64,000 bases of DNA, from positions 3,607,501 through 3,671,500 of the forward strand of contig NZ_FO082820.1 in the NCBI RefSeq assembly GCF_000967425.1, written 5' to 3'. Source of the stretch: Pseudorhizobium banfieldiae (lineage in GTDB: Bacteria; Pseudomonadota; Alphaproteobacteria; Rhizobiales; Rhizobiaceae). The notes under the pieces were generated by a model. That model searched no databases, had not been told where the DNA came from, and saw nothing but the letters and a program-made list of their open reading frames with translations. This document shows, in pieces, positions 1 through 7,884 of this stretch (position 1 is its first letter; each line of letters opens with the position of its first letter). The position numbers and the translations under genes were made by a program.

Positions 1-132
1 TGGGCCGACACCGTCTATGCGGCCATCGTAACCCGCATCGGCCAGACGCTTGCAGGGGAGCTTCCGCTTGAGGATGCTTTTGCCCGCATCGACGCCGACG
101 TTGCGCAGAAGGTGAAGGACAGCGGTCTCTAG
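1..132 (+). CDS. ABC sugar-binding protein, C-terminal end only (SmoF-like)
   Basis: Open from the first base of the window and ending at a TAG, so only about the last 43 residues are present. The piece is a mixed helical tail (TVYAAIVTRIGQTLAGEL, then ALPLEDA-like text ending in KDSGL) typical of the C-terminus of family 1 extracellular solute-binding proteins. It directly precedes two permeases and an ATPase, the normal order of a CUT1 sugar importer. In the sulfo-SMO cluster of Agrobacterium the equivalent protein (SmoF) binds sulfoquinovosyl glycerol. That substrate is inferred here from neighbours, since the binding site lies outside the window. Confidence 0.7.
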   Translation, partial: WADTVYAAIVTRIGQTLAGELPLEDAFARIDADVAQKVKDSGL

Positions 133-189
133 GATCGCTGAGGCCGCTACAGTTACGGCCCCTGTATCGTAAGAGTGGGGGCCTGAGCC

Positions 190-221
190 ACTCCTCCTCT
201 CCCGCGGGGAAGAGGAGGAGT
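190..221. promoter_or_regulatory. Intercistronic hairpin between binding protein and permease
   Basis: An 11-bp perfect stem (ACTCCTCCTCT pairing with AGAGGAGGAGT) around a GC-rich 10-base loop lies between the binding-protein stop and the first permease start, with no T-run after it. By analogy with malE-malF, such elements protect the upstream mRNA end and give more binding protein than permease. It may instead attenuate transcription. The rest of this 124-base gap holds a weaker GGCCG/CGGCC inverted repeat near 142-160. Confidence 0.5.
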
Positions 222-256
222 TGGGCCGCAGAGGTTTGGCGCGAAGAGGGCAAGAT

Positions 257-1279
257 ATGAACAGCAGCAAGCGGTCCGCGCCGTCGCAGTTCGGCGCCAT
301 TGTGATGGCGCCGGTCAACGGTCTCATGACGCTTGTGGACATACCCTTGCGGGCGCTGCAGAGGCTGACCGGAATAACGGGAATGGCAGCCTTCTTCCTG
401 ATGCCAAACATGCTGATCTTCGGCATATTCGTGTTGCTGCCGCTCGCCATCAACTTCGTCTATTCCATGAGCGGAGGGACGGCGCTGTTCCTGTCGGAAC
501 GCAGTTTCGTGGGACTGGACCAGTACCAGCGCCTGTTTCAGTGCGGCTCCTACCTGGATCCGATGTCCTGCCAGGAAGACGCCTTCTGGACCGCCGTCCG
601 GAACACGGCTTGGTTCGTCCTGCTTCAGGTTACACTGATGATCCTGCTGGCTCTGGCTACGGCTTTGATCCTCAACCGCGATCTGCGTGCCCGCTCCTTC
701 TGGCGGGCGGTCTTTTTCTTTCCTGTCCTTCTCTCGCCTGTGGTGGTCGGCCTGATCTGGAAGTGGATCCTGCAACGCCAGGGGCTGCTGAATTTCGCCC
801 TCTTCGAACTCGGGATGGAGCCGCACAACTGGCTCACGGACCGCACCTGGGCCTTTGCCGCAGCGGTGGGCGTGTCGATCTGGGCCCATATGGGCTTTTA
901 CGCGCTCATCCTGCTCGCGGGCTTGCAGGCAATCCCGAAGGACCTTTACGAGGCCGCGGAAATGGACGGTACGAAGCCTGCGCGTGTCTTCTGGCGGATC
1001 ACGCTGCCGCTCCTGGCACCCAACCTACTGGTCGTCGTGGTGCTGGCGCTCATCAAGGCCGTCCAGGTGTTCGACGAGGTCTACGTCCTCACGGGCGGGG
1101 GGCCGGGCACGAGCACCCTCTACCTCACCCAGTACATCTACGAGACGGGATTTGCATCGCAGTTGCGCAATCCGGGCCTTGCGGCCGCTGCCTCCATCCT
1201 GATGGGACTGGTTCTGGTGGTGCTGACGCTGATCCAACTCGGCATTGGCCGCCGTTCGGAGGCGAAGGGGGAAAGATGA
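257..1279 (+). CDS. Sugar ABC transporter permease (MalF family)
   Basis: Inner-membrane permease of a CUT1 importer, about 340 residues, with six or so hydrophobic segments. The cytoplasmic EAA loop that docks the ATPase is visible as EAAEMDGTKPARVFWRITLPLLAP near residue 235. The ATG at 257 is chosen over an in-frame start 36 bases upstream because the upstream residues (arginine-rich) overlap the hairpin and lack family character. It overlaps the next permease by ATGA, so translation is coupled. The sulfoquinovose-glycoside substrate is inferred from the cluster. Confidence 0.85.
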   Translation: MNSSKRSAPSQFGAIVMAPVNGLMTLVDIPLRALQRLTGITGMAAFFLMPNMLIFGIFVLLPLAINFVYSMSGGTALFLSERSFVGLDQYQRLFQCGSYLDPMSCQEDAFWTAVRNTAWFVLLQVTLMILLALATALILNRDLRARSFWRAVFFFPVLLSPVVVGLIWKWILQRQGLLNFALFELGMEPHNWLTDRTWAFAAAVGVSIWAHMGFYALILLAGLQAIPKDLYEAAEMDGTKPARVFWRITLPLLAPNLLVVVVLALIKAVQVFDEVYVLTGGGPGTSTLYLTQYIYETGFASQLRNPGLAAAASILMGLVLVVLTLIQLGIGRRSEAKGER

Positions 1280-2343
1280 TGGGATCGGCGGCACGCTTCA
1301 TCTTCCGGCGCAGGGGCACAAGCGGAACCGGCAAGGGCTGGCACTGGACGGACATCGTGACCTGGGTCTGGCTCGTCGGTGGACTGCTGGTCATGTTCGG
1401 TCCGGCTGTATGGCTCGCATTCTCCTCTTTCAAGACGCCGGCGGCACTGGCCGAATTTCCGCCCACGATCCTGCCCTACGTGACGCAACAGGTAACCGTC
1501 GAGGGTTACGACAAGCCACTTGCCCTCTATGAGGCAGCCATGCCGGATGGGAGCACCCGCGTGCTGGCCGAAGTCCGTCGCATCGGCATCGTCAGCCAGA
1601 TGGTCAATCCGCAGGCGCCGGGAGAGATCATCAAGGTGAACATCGCCGACCGGAAACCGGTGCGCACAATGTCCCTTGCGACAGAGAACTACACGCAACC
1701 CTTCGTGCAATTCGACTTCGTCCAGTATCTCTGGAATTCCGTCTTCGTCACCGTCATGGCGACACTGATTACCCTTGTCGTAAACTCCATGGCAGCCTTT
1801 GCGCTCTCGAAATATGAGTTCCGCGGCCGCACGTTGGCGATGCTGGTGATCCTTGCGACCCTGATGGTGCCGCTATCGGTGATCATGGTGCCGCTCTACT
1901 CGATCATCTCGTCGATGGGGCTCTTCAACAACCTCTGGGGTGTGATCCTGCCAACGGTAGCGACGCCGACCGGCGTCTTCATCCTGCGGCAGTACATGCT
2001 GACCATTCCGGACGAGCTGATCGATGCTGCCCGCATGGACAAGGCATCGGAGTGGCAGATCTACTGGCGTATTGTCCTGCCGCTGGCCGCACCCGCGCTC
2101 GCGGTACTCGCCATCTTTTCCGTCGTCTGGCGTTGGAACGACTTCCTGTGGCCGCTGATCGTTCTCTCTCGCCGGGAGCTCTACACGCTGCAGGTCGGCC
2201 TGAGCATTTATGCGGGCGAACTGAACGTGCAGTGGCACTTCATCCTCGCCATGACCGTCGTGACGATGATCCCGGTCGTCCTGGTGTTCATCTTCCTGCA
2301 GCGCTTCATCACGACCGGCATAGCCGGTGCCGGACTGAAATAG
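1276..2343 (+). CDS. Sugar ABC transporter permease (MalG family, long periplasmic loop)
   Basis: Second permease, 355 residues. The EAA loop reads [26 protein letters not shown] near residue 245, and a C-terminal [12 protein letters not shown] tail is typical of MalG-type proteins. After the first membrane segment comes an unusually long soluble stretch (about residues 55-150, containing [17 protein letters not shown]) before the conserved permease core. Longer loops of this kind occur in some MalG relatives and lie on the periplasmic side, where they may touch the binding protein. The start overlaps the previous stop (ATGA). A larger open frame reaching back to 541 is only read-through of the upstream gene in another frame. 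Confidence 0.85.
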   Translation: MMGSAARFIFRRRGTSGTGKGWHWTDIVTWVWLVGGLLVMFGPAVWLAFSSFKTPAALAEFPPTILPYVTQQVTVEGYDKPLALYEAAMPDGSTRVLAEVRRIGIVSQMVNPQAPGEIIKVNIADRKPVRTMSLATENYTQPFVQFDFVQYLWNSVFVTVMATLITLVVNSMAAFALSKYEFRGRTLAMLVILATLMVPLSVIMVPLYSIISSMGLFNNLWGVILPTVATPTGVFILRQYMLTIPDELIDAARMDKASEWQIYWRIVLPLAAPALAVLAIFSVVWRWNDFLWPLIVLSRRELYTLQVGLSIYAGELNVQWHFILAMTVVTMIPVVLVFIFLQRFITTGIAGAGLK

Positions 2344-2353
2344 GGATCCACTA

Positions 2354-3466
2354 ATGGGCCAGATCAAGCTCACCAACGTCAAGAAATCCTTCGGCGCCGT
2401 CGATGTCCTGCATGACATCAACCTTCACATCGACGACGGAGAACTTGTCGTTTTCGTCGGCCCGTCCGGCTGCGGAAAATCGACGCTCCTGCGGGTCATC
2501 GCAGGGCTTGAGCAGGTGAGTGGCGGGACACTTGAGATTGACGGGCGACGCGTCAACGATGTCACCGCCGCCGAGCGTGGCCTCGCCATGGTCTTCCAGT
2601 CCTACGCGCTCTATCCACATATGACGGTACGGCAGAACCTCGCATTCGGCCTCGAGAATTCAAAGATGCCGAAGGCGGAGATCGCCGAGCGAATCACGGA
2701 AGCGGCCCGCATGCTGGAGATCGAGGCATACATGGATCGGCGGCCTGGGCAGCTTTCGGGTGGCCAGCGCCAACGCGTCGCGATCGGACGTGCGATCGTT
2801 CGGCGCCCGGTGGCATTTCTGCTTGATGAGCCGCTCTCCAACCTCGATGCCGAGCTGCGGGTATCGACAAGAGCTGAACTGGCCGCCCTTCATGCTCGTC
2901 TGTCCTCGACGATGATCTATGTCACCCATGATCAGGTGGAGGCGATGACGCTTGCAGACCGCATCGTCGTCATGCGGGCCGGCAGGATCGAACAGGTCGG
3001 CACGCCGCTGGAACTATACAACAAGCCGGCCAACCGTTTCGTCGCGGGTTTCATCGGCGCCCCGCACATGAACTTCCTGAGCGGCGAGATCCTGGAAGCG
3101 GCCGGCAGTTCCGCGGTTCTTTCCCTTGCCGGCGGGCATCGAATTGCACTGACGGCAGATGACGCCAGGCTGAAGGCGGGCCAGCAGGTAACGGTAGGTA
3201 TACGCCCGCAGCATCTTGCTTTGAGCCGGGATCCGGCCAGCCCCCGGATGACGGTGAGGCTCGTAGAGGCGCTAGGGTCCGAAACGGTGATCCATGGTGA
3301 TATCCACGGCGAGCGGCTCCTGGCGGTTCTGCCCGGGCAGCAGGTTTATCGAGCCGGTGACGAAGTTCCACTCGACTTTGATGCTGCGCCCCTGCACCTT
3401 TTCGATGAGCAGGATCTGCGGCTATTGTCGACGAGACCCATAACGAAAAGTGGCGCAGCGGCCTGA
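2354..3466 (+). CDS. Sugar ABC transporter ATP-binding protein (MalK/UgpC family)
   Basis: A 370-residue ATPase that powers the importer. Walker A is GPSGCGKST (about residues 36-44), the Q-loop is [12 protein letters not shown], the signature is [14 protein letters not shown], Walker B is [12 protein letters not shown], and the H-loop is VTHDQ. The C-terminal third (after about residue 235) is the regulatory TOBE-like domain found in MalK/UgpC, including VGIRPQHL. It starts 10 bases after the second permease and ends 6 bases before the convergent exporter gene, so it closes the transporter operon. Confidence 0.9.
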   Translation: MGQIKLTNVKKSFGAVDVLHDINLHIDDGELVVFVGPSGCGKSTLLRVIAGLEQVSGGTLEIDGRRVNDVTAAERGLAMVFQSYALYPHMTVRQNLAFGLENSKMPKAEIAERITEAARMLEIEAYMDRRPGQLSGGQRQRVAIGRAIVRRPVAFLLDEPLSNLDAELRVSTRAELAALHARLSSTMIYVTHDQVEAMTLADRIVVMRAGRIEQVGTPLELYNKPANRFVAGFIGAPHMNFLSGEILEAAGSSAVLSLAGGHRIALTADDARLKAGQQVTVGIRPQHLALSRDPASPRMTVRLVEALGSETVIHGDIHGERLLAVLPGQQVYRAGDEVPLDFDAAPLHLFDEQDLRLLSTRPITKSGAAA

Positions 3467-3472
3467 GGGCAC

Positions 3473-4543
3473 TCAGCTCCCGGCAGGGTGCAGCAGCATC
3501 AATGCCGACAGGGCCAACCCCGCAAGGAAAAGCGTTTCCGCGACAAGCAAGCCGATCGCACGCCTGCCTACGCGGAAGATGGAGGCCAGCGAGGTCTTGA
3601 CACCGACAGCGGCGATCGCCGTCAGCAGCAGCCATTGCGAAAGCACACCCGCCAGTTGGCCCACGACCGGAGGGAACCCGATCAAGGAGTTGATCCCGGC
3701 CAGGACGATGAAGACGGCGAGAAAGCCCGGGAAAAGAACGGGCGACGACGGTCCGGTTGCGCGGCTGCCACTGAATGCGAGCGCCGTAAGCAACACCACG
3801 GGCGCAAGCATGCTGACACGGATGAGCTTCACGAAGACGGCAGTCTCGCCGGCCGCGGGACTGACGGAGAATCCGGCGCCTGCAACCTGAGCGACGTCGT
3901 GGATGGTCGCTCCCAGGAATATGCCCGTGGCGAGATCGGAGAGGCCGAGCAAGTCTGCAAGGATCGGATACAGGATCATGGCGATCGTCGACAGCATTGT
4001 GACGCCGATCACCACGAATGCCATCTCCCGCTCCGCTTCTTCGGAGCGCGACCGCCCAAGCACGGCTGCAATGGCCATCGCCGCCGACGCACCGCATATC
4101 GCAACGGCACCTCCCGTCAAGGTCCCGAAGCGCGCATCCTGACCGAAGAGACGGGACGAAAGCAGGCCGAAGGCAACCGTTGCTGCCACCGCGGCTATCA
4201 CGAGCAGAATGAGGCCGAATCCCAGATCACCGATCAGCGCGGCGCTGATGCGAAGCCCAAGCAGCGCCACCCCCGCCCGCAGAAGGTTGCGCGAGGCAAA
4301 ATCCAGCCCCGCAGTAGTCCGGGGATCGTCCGACAGGAAGTGAAGGGCGAGGCCAATCAGGATCGCCAGCAGCATCGCCGGCGCATCGTAATGCTCGGAG
4401 AGAAAGGCAGCGGCAAGCGCGACCAGAATGGAAACCGCGACGCCACGGAAATACCTGCGCCAGGCGTCATGGACGCCAGCCACGAACGGGACCAACCTCA
4501 GTTCCTTCCTGCGAAACGACCAAGCATGCCGCGGGAGTAGCAA
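3473..4543 (-). CDS. YeiH-family putative sulfate/sulfite exporter
   Basis: Polytopic membrane protein of about 356 residues with roughly ten hydrophobic segments. Family landmarks are AILIGLALHFLSDDPRT, GLDFASRNLLRAGVALLGLRIS, GGAVAICGASAAMAIA and GATIHDVAQVAGAG. This family (Cons_hypoth698/YeiH) is annotated as putative sulfate exporter, though transport is proven for few members. Last gene of the monooxygenase operon. Desulfonation by that operon would release sulfite, so export of sulfite or sulfate is the natural role. The start is uncertain: the ATG at 4543 overlaps the flavin reductase end by 46 bases, and an in-frame GTG lies at 4483. Confidence 0.75.
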   Translation of the reverse strand: MLLPRHAWSFRRKELRLVPFVAGVHDAWRRYFRGVAVSILVALAAAFLSEHYDAPAMLLAILIGLALHFLSDDPRTTAGLDFASRNLLRAGVALLGLRISAALIGDLGFGLILLVIAAVAATVAFGLLSSRLFGQDARFGTLTGGAVAICGASAAMAIAAVLGRSRSEEAEREMAFVVIGVTMLSTIAMILYPILADLLGLSDLATGIFLGATIHDVAQVAGAGFSVSPAAGETAVFVKLIRVSMLAPVVLLTALAFSGSRATGPSSPVLFPGFLAVFIVLAGINSLIGFPPVVGQLAGVLSQWLLLTAIAAVGVKTSLASIFRVGRRAIGLLVAETLFLAGLALSALMLLHPAGS

Positions 4544-5022
4544 AGCGGCTCGCCATCCCGCAAGGCCACTCGCAGCACGCGCCCGACAATAAGGCTATGG
4601 TCTCCTGCATCATGCGTGGCGGAACGCCGACATTCGAACCGTGCGAGGGTATCACACAGGGTTGGAACGCCTTCTTTGCTCGTAGTCCATGAGAGGCCCG
4701 CAAAACCCGTCCCGCCACGCGAGAAAGCCTGGCACAGGTGATCCTGCTCGGCACCGAGGACATGAATGGCGAAATGAACCGCCTGCTGGAAGGAACCATG
4801 CTTCGAGGAACTCTTCGCGGGCGACCACAACACCAGCGGGGGCTCAAGCGACACCGATGTGAAGCTGTTCACGGTCATGCCAATGGGCCCTTGGTCAGTC
4901 ATGGCGGTAACCACGGTGATGCCTGTAGTGAAACTGCCGAGTGCGTCCCGGTAGGCGCGCTCGTTGCCGCGTTCCGGTACGAACAGCCTTTCGGGACTGC
5001 AGGGGGATGCGATCGCGCCCAT
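4498..5022 (-). CDS. smoA: Flavin reductase, SmoA-like
   Basis: About 174 residues of the short-chain flavin reductase family that supplies reduced FMN to two-component monooxygenases. Landmarks are ALGSFTTGITVVTA, GPIGMTVNSFTSVSLEPPLVLWS (flavin phosphate-binding region), and HFAIHVLGAEQDHLCQAFS. The ATG at 5022 is chosen because it overlaps the upstream stop as TGATG; an alternative start 45 bases upstream is less likely. It sits in the same operon as an SsuD-like monooxygenase, its expected electron acceptor partner. The smoA symbol rests on operon context as well as family, so it is a reasoned assignment, not a proven orthologue. Confidence 0.8.
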   Translation of the reverse strand: MGAIASPCSPERLFVPERGNERAYRDALGSFTTGITVVTAMTDQGPIGMTVNSFTSVSLEPPLVLWSPAKSSSKHGSFQQAVHFAIHVLGAEQDHLCQAFSRGGTGFAGLSWTTSKEGVPTLCDTLARFECRRSATHDAGDHSLIVGRVLRVALRDGEPLCYSRGMLGRFAGRN

Positions 5023-5915
5023 CACGGCACCTCCCGGCCAAGTGCCAGACTGTAAAGTTCGAACCATGTCTGCCGATCCAGCACCACCCTGCTTGCCTCC
5101 GCGAGGCTTCCGATACGCTGTGGATTGTTCGTTCCCAAAATCGGGAGGATCTTTGCAGGATGGCGCAGAAGCCAGGCTACCGCGACCGCTCCCGGCTCGA
5201 CCTCCTGCTCCGAACCGATCCGCTGCAATGCGGCCAGAAGCTCAGGACTTCTACCAGCCAGCAACGCGCCCCCGCCGAGCGGTGACCACGCCATGACCGG
5301 AATCATTCGCTCGTAGAGGAAGGCAAGATCGCCATTGGTGAAGGCTTCAGCGGCCAGGAGACTCATCTCGATCTGATTGGTAATCAGCGTCGATTCCATG
5401 GACGATTGCAGAAGCGAGAAATCCCATGGCCGGAAGTTCGACACGCCCACGGCTCGGACCTTACCCGATTGCACGAGCGCATCGAGTGCCGCACCCGTCT
5501 CGTCGGGATCGAGAAGAGGATCGGGCCGGTGGATGAGGAACAGGTCGAGGTAGTCCGTTGCCAGATCACGAAGAGAGGCTTCGACGGAAGCGTTGATGTG
5601 ATCTGCGCTGGTATCGTAATGCTTCACCCGAGCCGCCGCATGACGTCCGAATGGACCTATTATCCCGCACTTGCTGACAATCTCGATTCTGTCGCGCAGA
5701 CCTGGCGCCGTTTTCAGCGCAGCGCCGAGAATAGCCTCGGCTTGATAGCCGCCGTAGATATCCGCCTGATCCATGGTCGTGATCCCCTGTTCGAGACAGG
5801 CTTCGACTTTGGCTATGACATGAGCGGGTGACGTCTCAGGATCATCTCCCAGGCGCCACATCCCGTAGACGATCCGGCTGACCTCCAGCTCCGGAGAAAG
5901 CGTTATGCGTTCCAT
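5022..5915 (-). CDS. smoB: Aldo-keto reductase, SmoB-like 6-oxo-glucose reductase candidate
   Basis: About 297 residues, a TIM-barrel NAD(P)H-dependent reductase. The catalytic tetrad is visible as D and Y in TTMDQADIYGGYQAE, K in IEIVSKCG, and H in LFLIHRPDP. The cofactor end includes WSPLGGG and ILGTNNPQRIGSL. Translation is coupled on both sides (TGATG at 5915 and 5022). In the sulfo-SMO pathway SmoB reduces 6-oxo-glucose, left after loss of sulfite, to glucose, and belongs to this superfamily. Family call is secure; the exact substrate is inferred. Confidence 0.8.
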   Translation of the reverse strand: MERITLSPELEVSRIVYGMWRLGDDPETSPAHVIAKVEACLEQGITTMDQADIYGGYQAEAILGAALKTAPGLRDRIEIVSKCGIIGPFGRHAAARVKHYDTSADHINASVEASLRDLATDYLDLFLIHRPDPLLDPDETGAALDALVQSGKVRAVGVSNFRPWDFSLLQSSMESTLITNQIEMSLLAAEAFTNGDLAFLYERMIPVMAWSPLGGGALLAGRSPELLAALQRIGSEQEVEPGAVAVAWLLRHPAKILPILGTNNPQRIGSLAEASRVVLDRQTWFELYSLALGREVP

Positions 5916-7075
5916 CAGACGCGTTCTCCTGTCCCTAGCGGCGTCGCCGGCGTCTGGCTCGGCACCCTGCCATAGGCATGGGGCAGAGAGCATGTCTTCA
6001 GATGGGGGAGCACCTTGGAGCCGAAGTGTCGCGCTTCGTCCATATGAGGGTAACCCGAGAAGATGAACGCGCGGATCCCCATCTTGCGATAGGCCTCGAT
6101 CTCCGACAGGACCTGGTCGGCGGAACCGACGAGTGCAGCGCCGCAGCCGGAGCGGGCACGCCCTATCCCTGTCCACAGATGCGGCTCGACGTAGCCAAAC
6201 TGGTCTGCAAGTTCTCGCGCCCGCGCCTGATGGGCGACACCGAGAGAGATGCTGTCATGGGCGCGCGAACGGATCAGCTTTCCGTATTCGTCGTCCAGCT
6301 TCGACACGAGGTGCTCGGCATAGTCTCTCGCTTCCTGCTCCGTATCGCGCACGATCACATGCACGCGCAATCCGTAGTCTAGCACCCGGCCATGAGCTTC
6401 GGCGCGGGCATGGACGGCGCGCATGCGTTCCGCCAGTTGGTCCTTGGGCTCCGGCCACATGAGATAGACGTCACATTGAGCGCCGCACAGTTCGAGCGCA
6501 TCGGGTGAATACCCGCCGAAATAGAGGAGCGGCCCACCGTTCTGCTGGTAGGGCCTGGCCGGGTCCGTTGTTACGTTCCTGAACTGGTAGACCTCTCCTT
6601 CGTGATCGATCCTGTCGCGCGTCCAGGCCTGTCTCAGGATCTGCACAACCTCGTGGCTGCGCTTGTAGCGATAGCTGCTCTCGGCCACTTCGCCCGGGAA
6701 ATCGGAACTGATGACATTGAGCGTCAAGCGTCCCTTCAGCATATGATCGAGCGTTGCGATGGTCCGCGCCAGCATGATCGGCTGCATTTCTCCGCACCTT
6801 ATGGCGGCGAGCATGTTGATGCGGCTCGTAATTGGTGCGCAGCCCGCGACGAAACTCAAGGTATCTTGGCCCACCTGATAAGAGGAGGGGCACAGGATGT
6901 TGCGAAAGCCCAGCTCCTCTGCCTGCTGCACGATCCCGGAACAGTGTTCCCAGCTGGACCTTAGGCGCCCGTCCGGAACCCCGAGATATTCGTAATCGTC
7001 GGAGCAGAGAGCGGCGAACCAGGATATTTCGGACCCATCAAGATCGGCAGAGCGTACTGGCAGCACCACAGTCAT
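5915..7075 (-). CDS. smoC: SsuD-type flavin monooxygenase, SmoC-like sulfoquinovose monooxygenase candidate
   Basis: A 386-residue luciferase-like monooxygenase close in length to alkanesulfonate monooxygenase SsuD. Recognisable parts are QQAEELGFRNILCPSSYQVGQDTLSF, ARTIATLDHMLKGRLTLNVISSDFPGE, and the late GVGCGAALVGSADQVL-like region that binds FMN. The start at 7075 has a strong GGAGG seven bases upstream; an in-frame ATG 36 bases earlier has none. It heads an operon with a reductase partner, an aldo-keto reductase and an anion exporter, next to a sugar importer. That context points to C-S cleavage of sulfoquinovose to 6-oxo-glucose plus sulfite. A different alkanesulfonate substrate cannot be excluded by reading alone. 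Confidence 0.8.
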   Translation of the reverse strand: MTVVLPVRSADLDGSEISWFAALCSDDYEYLGVPDGRLRSSWEHCSGIVQQAEELGFRNILCPSSYQVGQDTLSFVAGCAPITSRINMLAAIRCGEMQPIMLARTIATLDHMLKGRLTLNVISSDFPGEVAESSYRYKRSHEVVQILRQAWTRDRIDHEGEVYQFRNVTTDPARPYQQNGGPLLYFGGYSPDALELCGAQCDVYLMWPEPKDQLAERMRAVHARAEAHGRVLDYGLRVHVIVRDTEQEARDYAEHLVSKLDDEYGKLIRSRAHDSISLGVAHQARARELADQFGYVEPHLWTGIGRARSGCGAALVGSADQVLSEIEAYRKMGIRAFIFSGYPHMDEARHFGSKVLPHLKTCSLPHAYGRVPSQTPATPLGTGERV

Positions 7076-7116
7076 CGAATTCCTCCCGACGATTTTGTCC
7101 TTGCGTAACACTGGAC

Positions 7117-7130
7117 TTGATGTAAATCAA
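7117..7130. promoter_or_regulatory. FNR/FixK-type palindrome in smoC-GntR divergent promoter
   Basis: The perfect palindrome TTGATGTAAATCAA fits the FNR/FixK consensus TTGAT-N4-ATCAA. It lies between the divergent monooxygenase operon (start 7075) and the GntR regulator gene (start 7169). A further ATCAA at 7137-7141 makes a second, wider inverted repeat with the first TTGAT, so the element could instead be the operator of the adjacent GntR/UTRA protein. Confidence 0.55.
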
Positions 7131-7168
7131 TAGTGTATCAATTTCTACAACTGAGTCAGTCGGGTACA

Positions 7169-7873
7169 ATGCAGCAAACGGCAGGCAGCCTTCCGATCTA
7201 CCTTCAGATCACGGAGCTTCTTATCCGCGATATCGCGGCCGGCCGCCTGATCGATGGCGAAAAGCTGCCGCCGGAGCGTGAGATGGCGGAAAACCTCGGG
7301 ATCGCTGTCGGCACCTTGCGGAAGGCACTCTCGGAGCTCCAAGCGCACGGGATGCTTGAACGCGTCCAGGGCTCGGGCAACTACATTCGCGCGGTGAGTG
7401 ATCCGAAGAGTGTCTACGCCATGTTCAGGCTCGAACTCCTTGATGGGGGTGGACTGCCGACTGCCGAAGTCCTTGATGTCGCACGCATACGCAAGCCAGA
7501 CGGCCTGCCGCAATTCGGAACCAGCGCCGATGCTCATCGAATACACCGGCTTCGCCGCCTGTCCGGGAAGCCGGCCGCTATCGAGGAGATCTGGCTAGAC
7601 GGATCCTATGTGGACCGGATCGAACGGGAAGACCTGTCTGAGTCCCTCTACCTCTATTACCGGACGAGGATCGGCCTCTGGATCGTCCGCGCCGAGGATC
7701 GCATCGGGCTAGATGTCGTGCCGGACTGGGCGCCGAAGGCATTCCGGCCTCTCCCTGGCGCCGCCGCCGTCCATGTCCTCAGAATCAGCGAAGACCAGGA
7801 GCGCCGCCGCGCGGAGATATCCCGCACCTGGCTCGATCACGAAGTGGCTCGCTATGTCTCACGGCTTAAATAG
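7169..7873 (+). CDS. GntR-family regulator, HutC/UTRA type
   Basis: About 234 residues. The N-terminal winged helix-turn-helix shows LPIYLQITELLIRDIAAG, LPPEREMAENLGIAVGTLRKALSEL and RVQGSGNYIR. The remainder (about residues 85-230) is a UTRA ligand-binding domain, with RLSGKPAAIEEIWLDGSYVD as the typical core. The ATG at 7169 is preferred to a GTG 36 bases upstream because the domain begins just after it and the GTG overlaps the palindrome region. Divergent from the monooxygenase operon and 11 bases from the oxidoreductase gene, it is the likely local repressor, sensing sulfoquinovose or a derivative. Confidence 0.85.
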   Translation: MQQTAGSLPIYLQITELLIRDIAAGRLIDGEKLPPEREMAENLGIAVGTLRKALSELQAHGMLERVQGSGNYIRAVSDPKSVYAMFRLELLDGGGLPTAEVLDVARIRKPDGLPQFGTSADAHRIHRLRRLSGKPAAIEEIWLDGSYVDRIEREDLSESLYLYYRTRIGLWIVRAEDRIGLDVVPDWAPKAFRPLPGAAAVHVLRISEDQERRRAEISRTWLDHEVARYVSRLK

Positions 7874-7884
7874 GAAAGCTCAAC

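Noticed and set aside
541..1275. N-terminal extension of the second permease
   Set aside because: It overlaps the whole of the first permease in another frame; the ATGA overlap at 1276 is the proper start.
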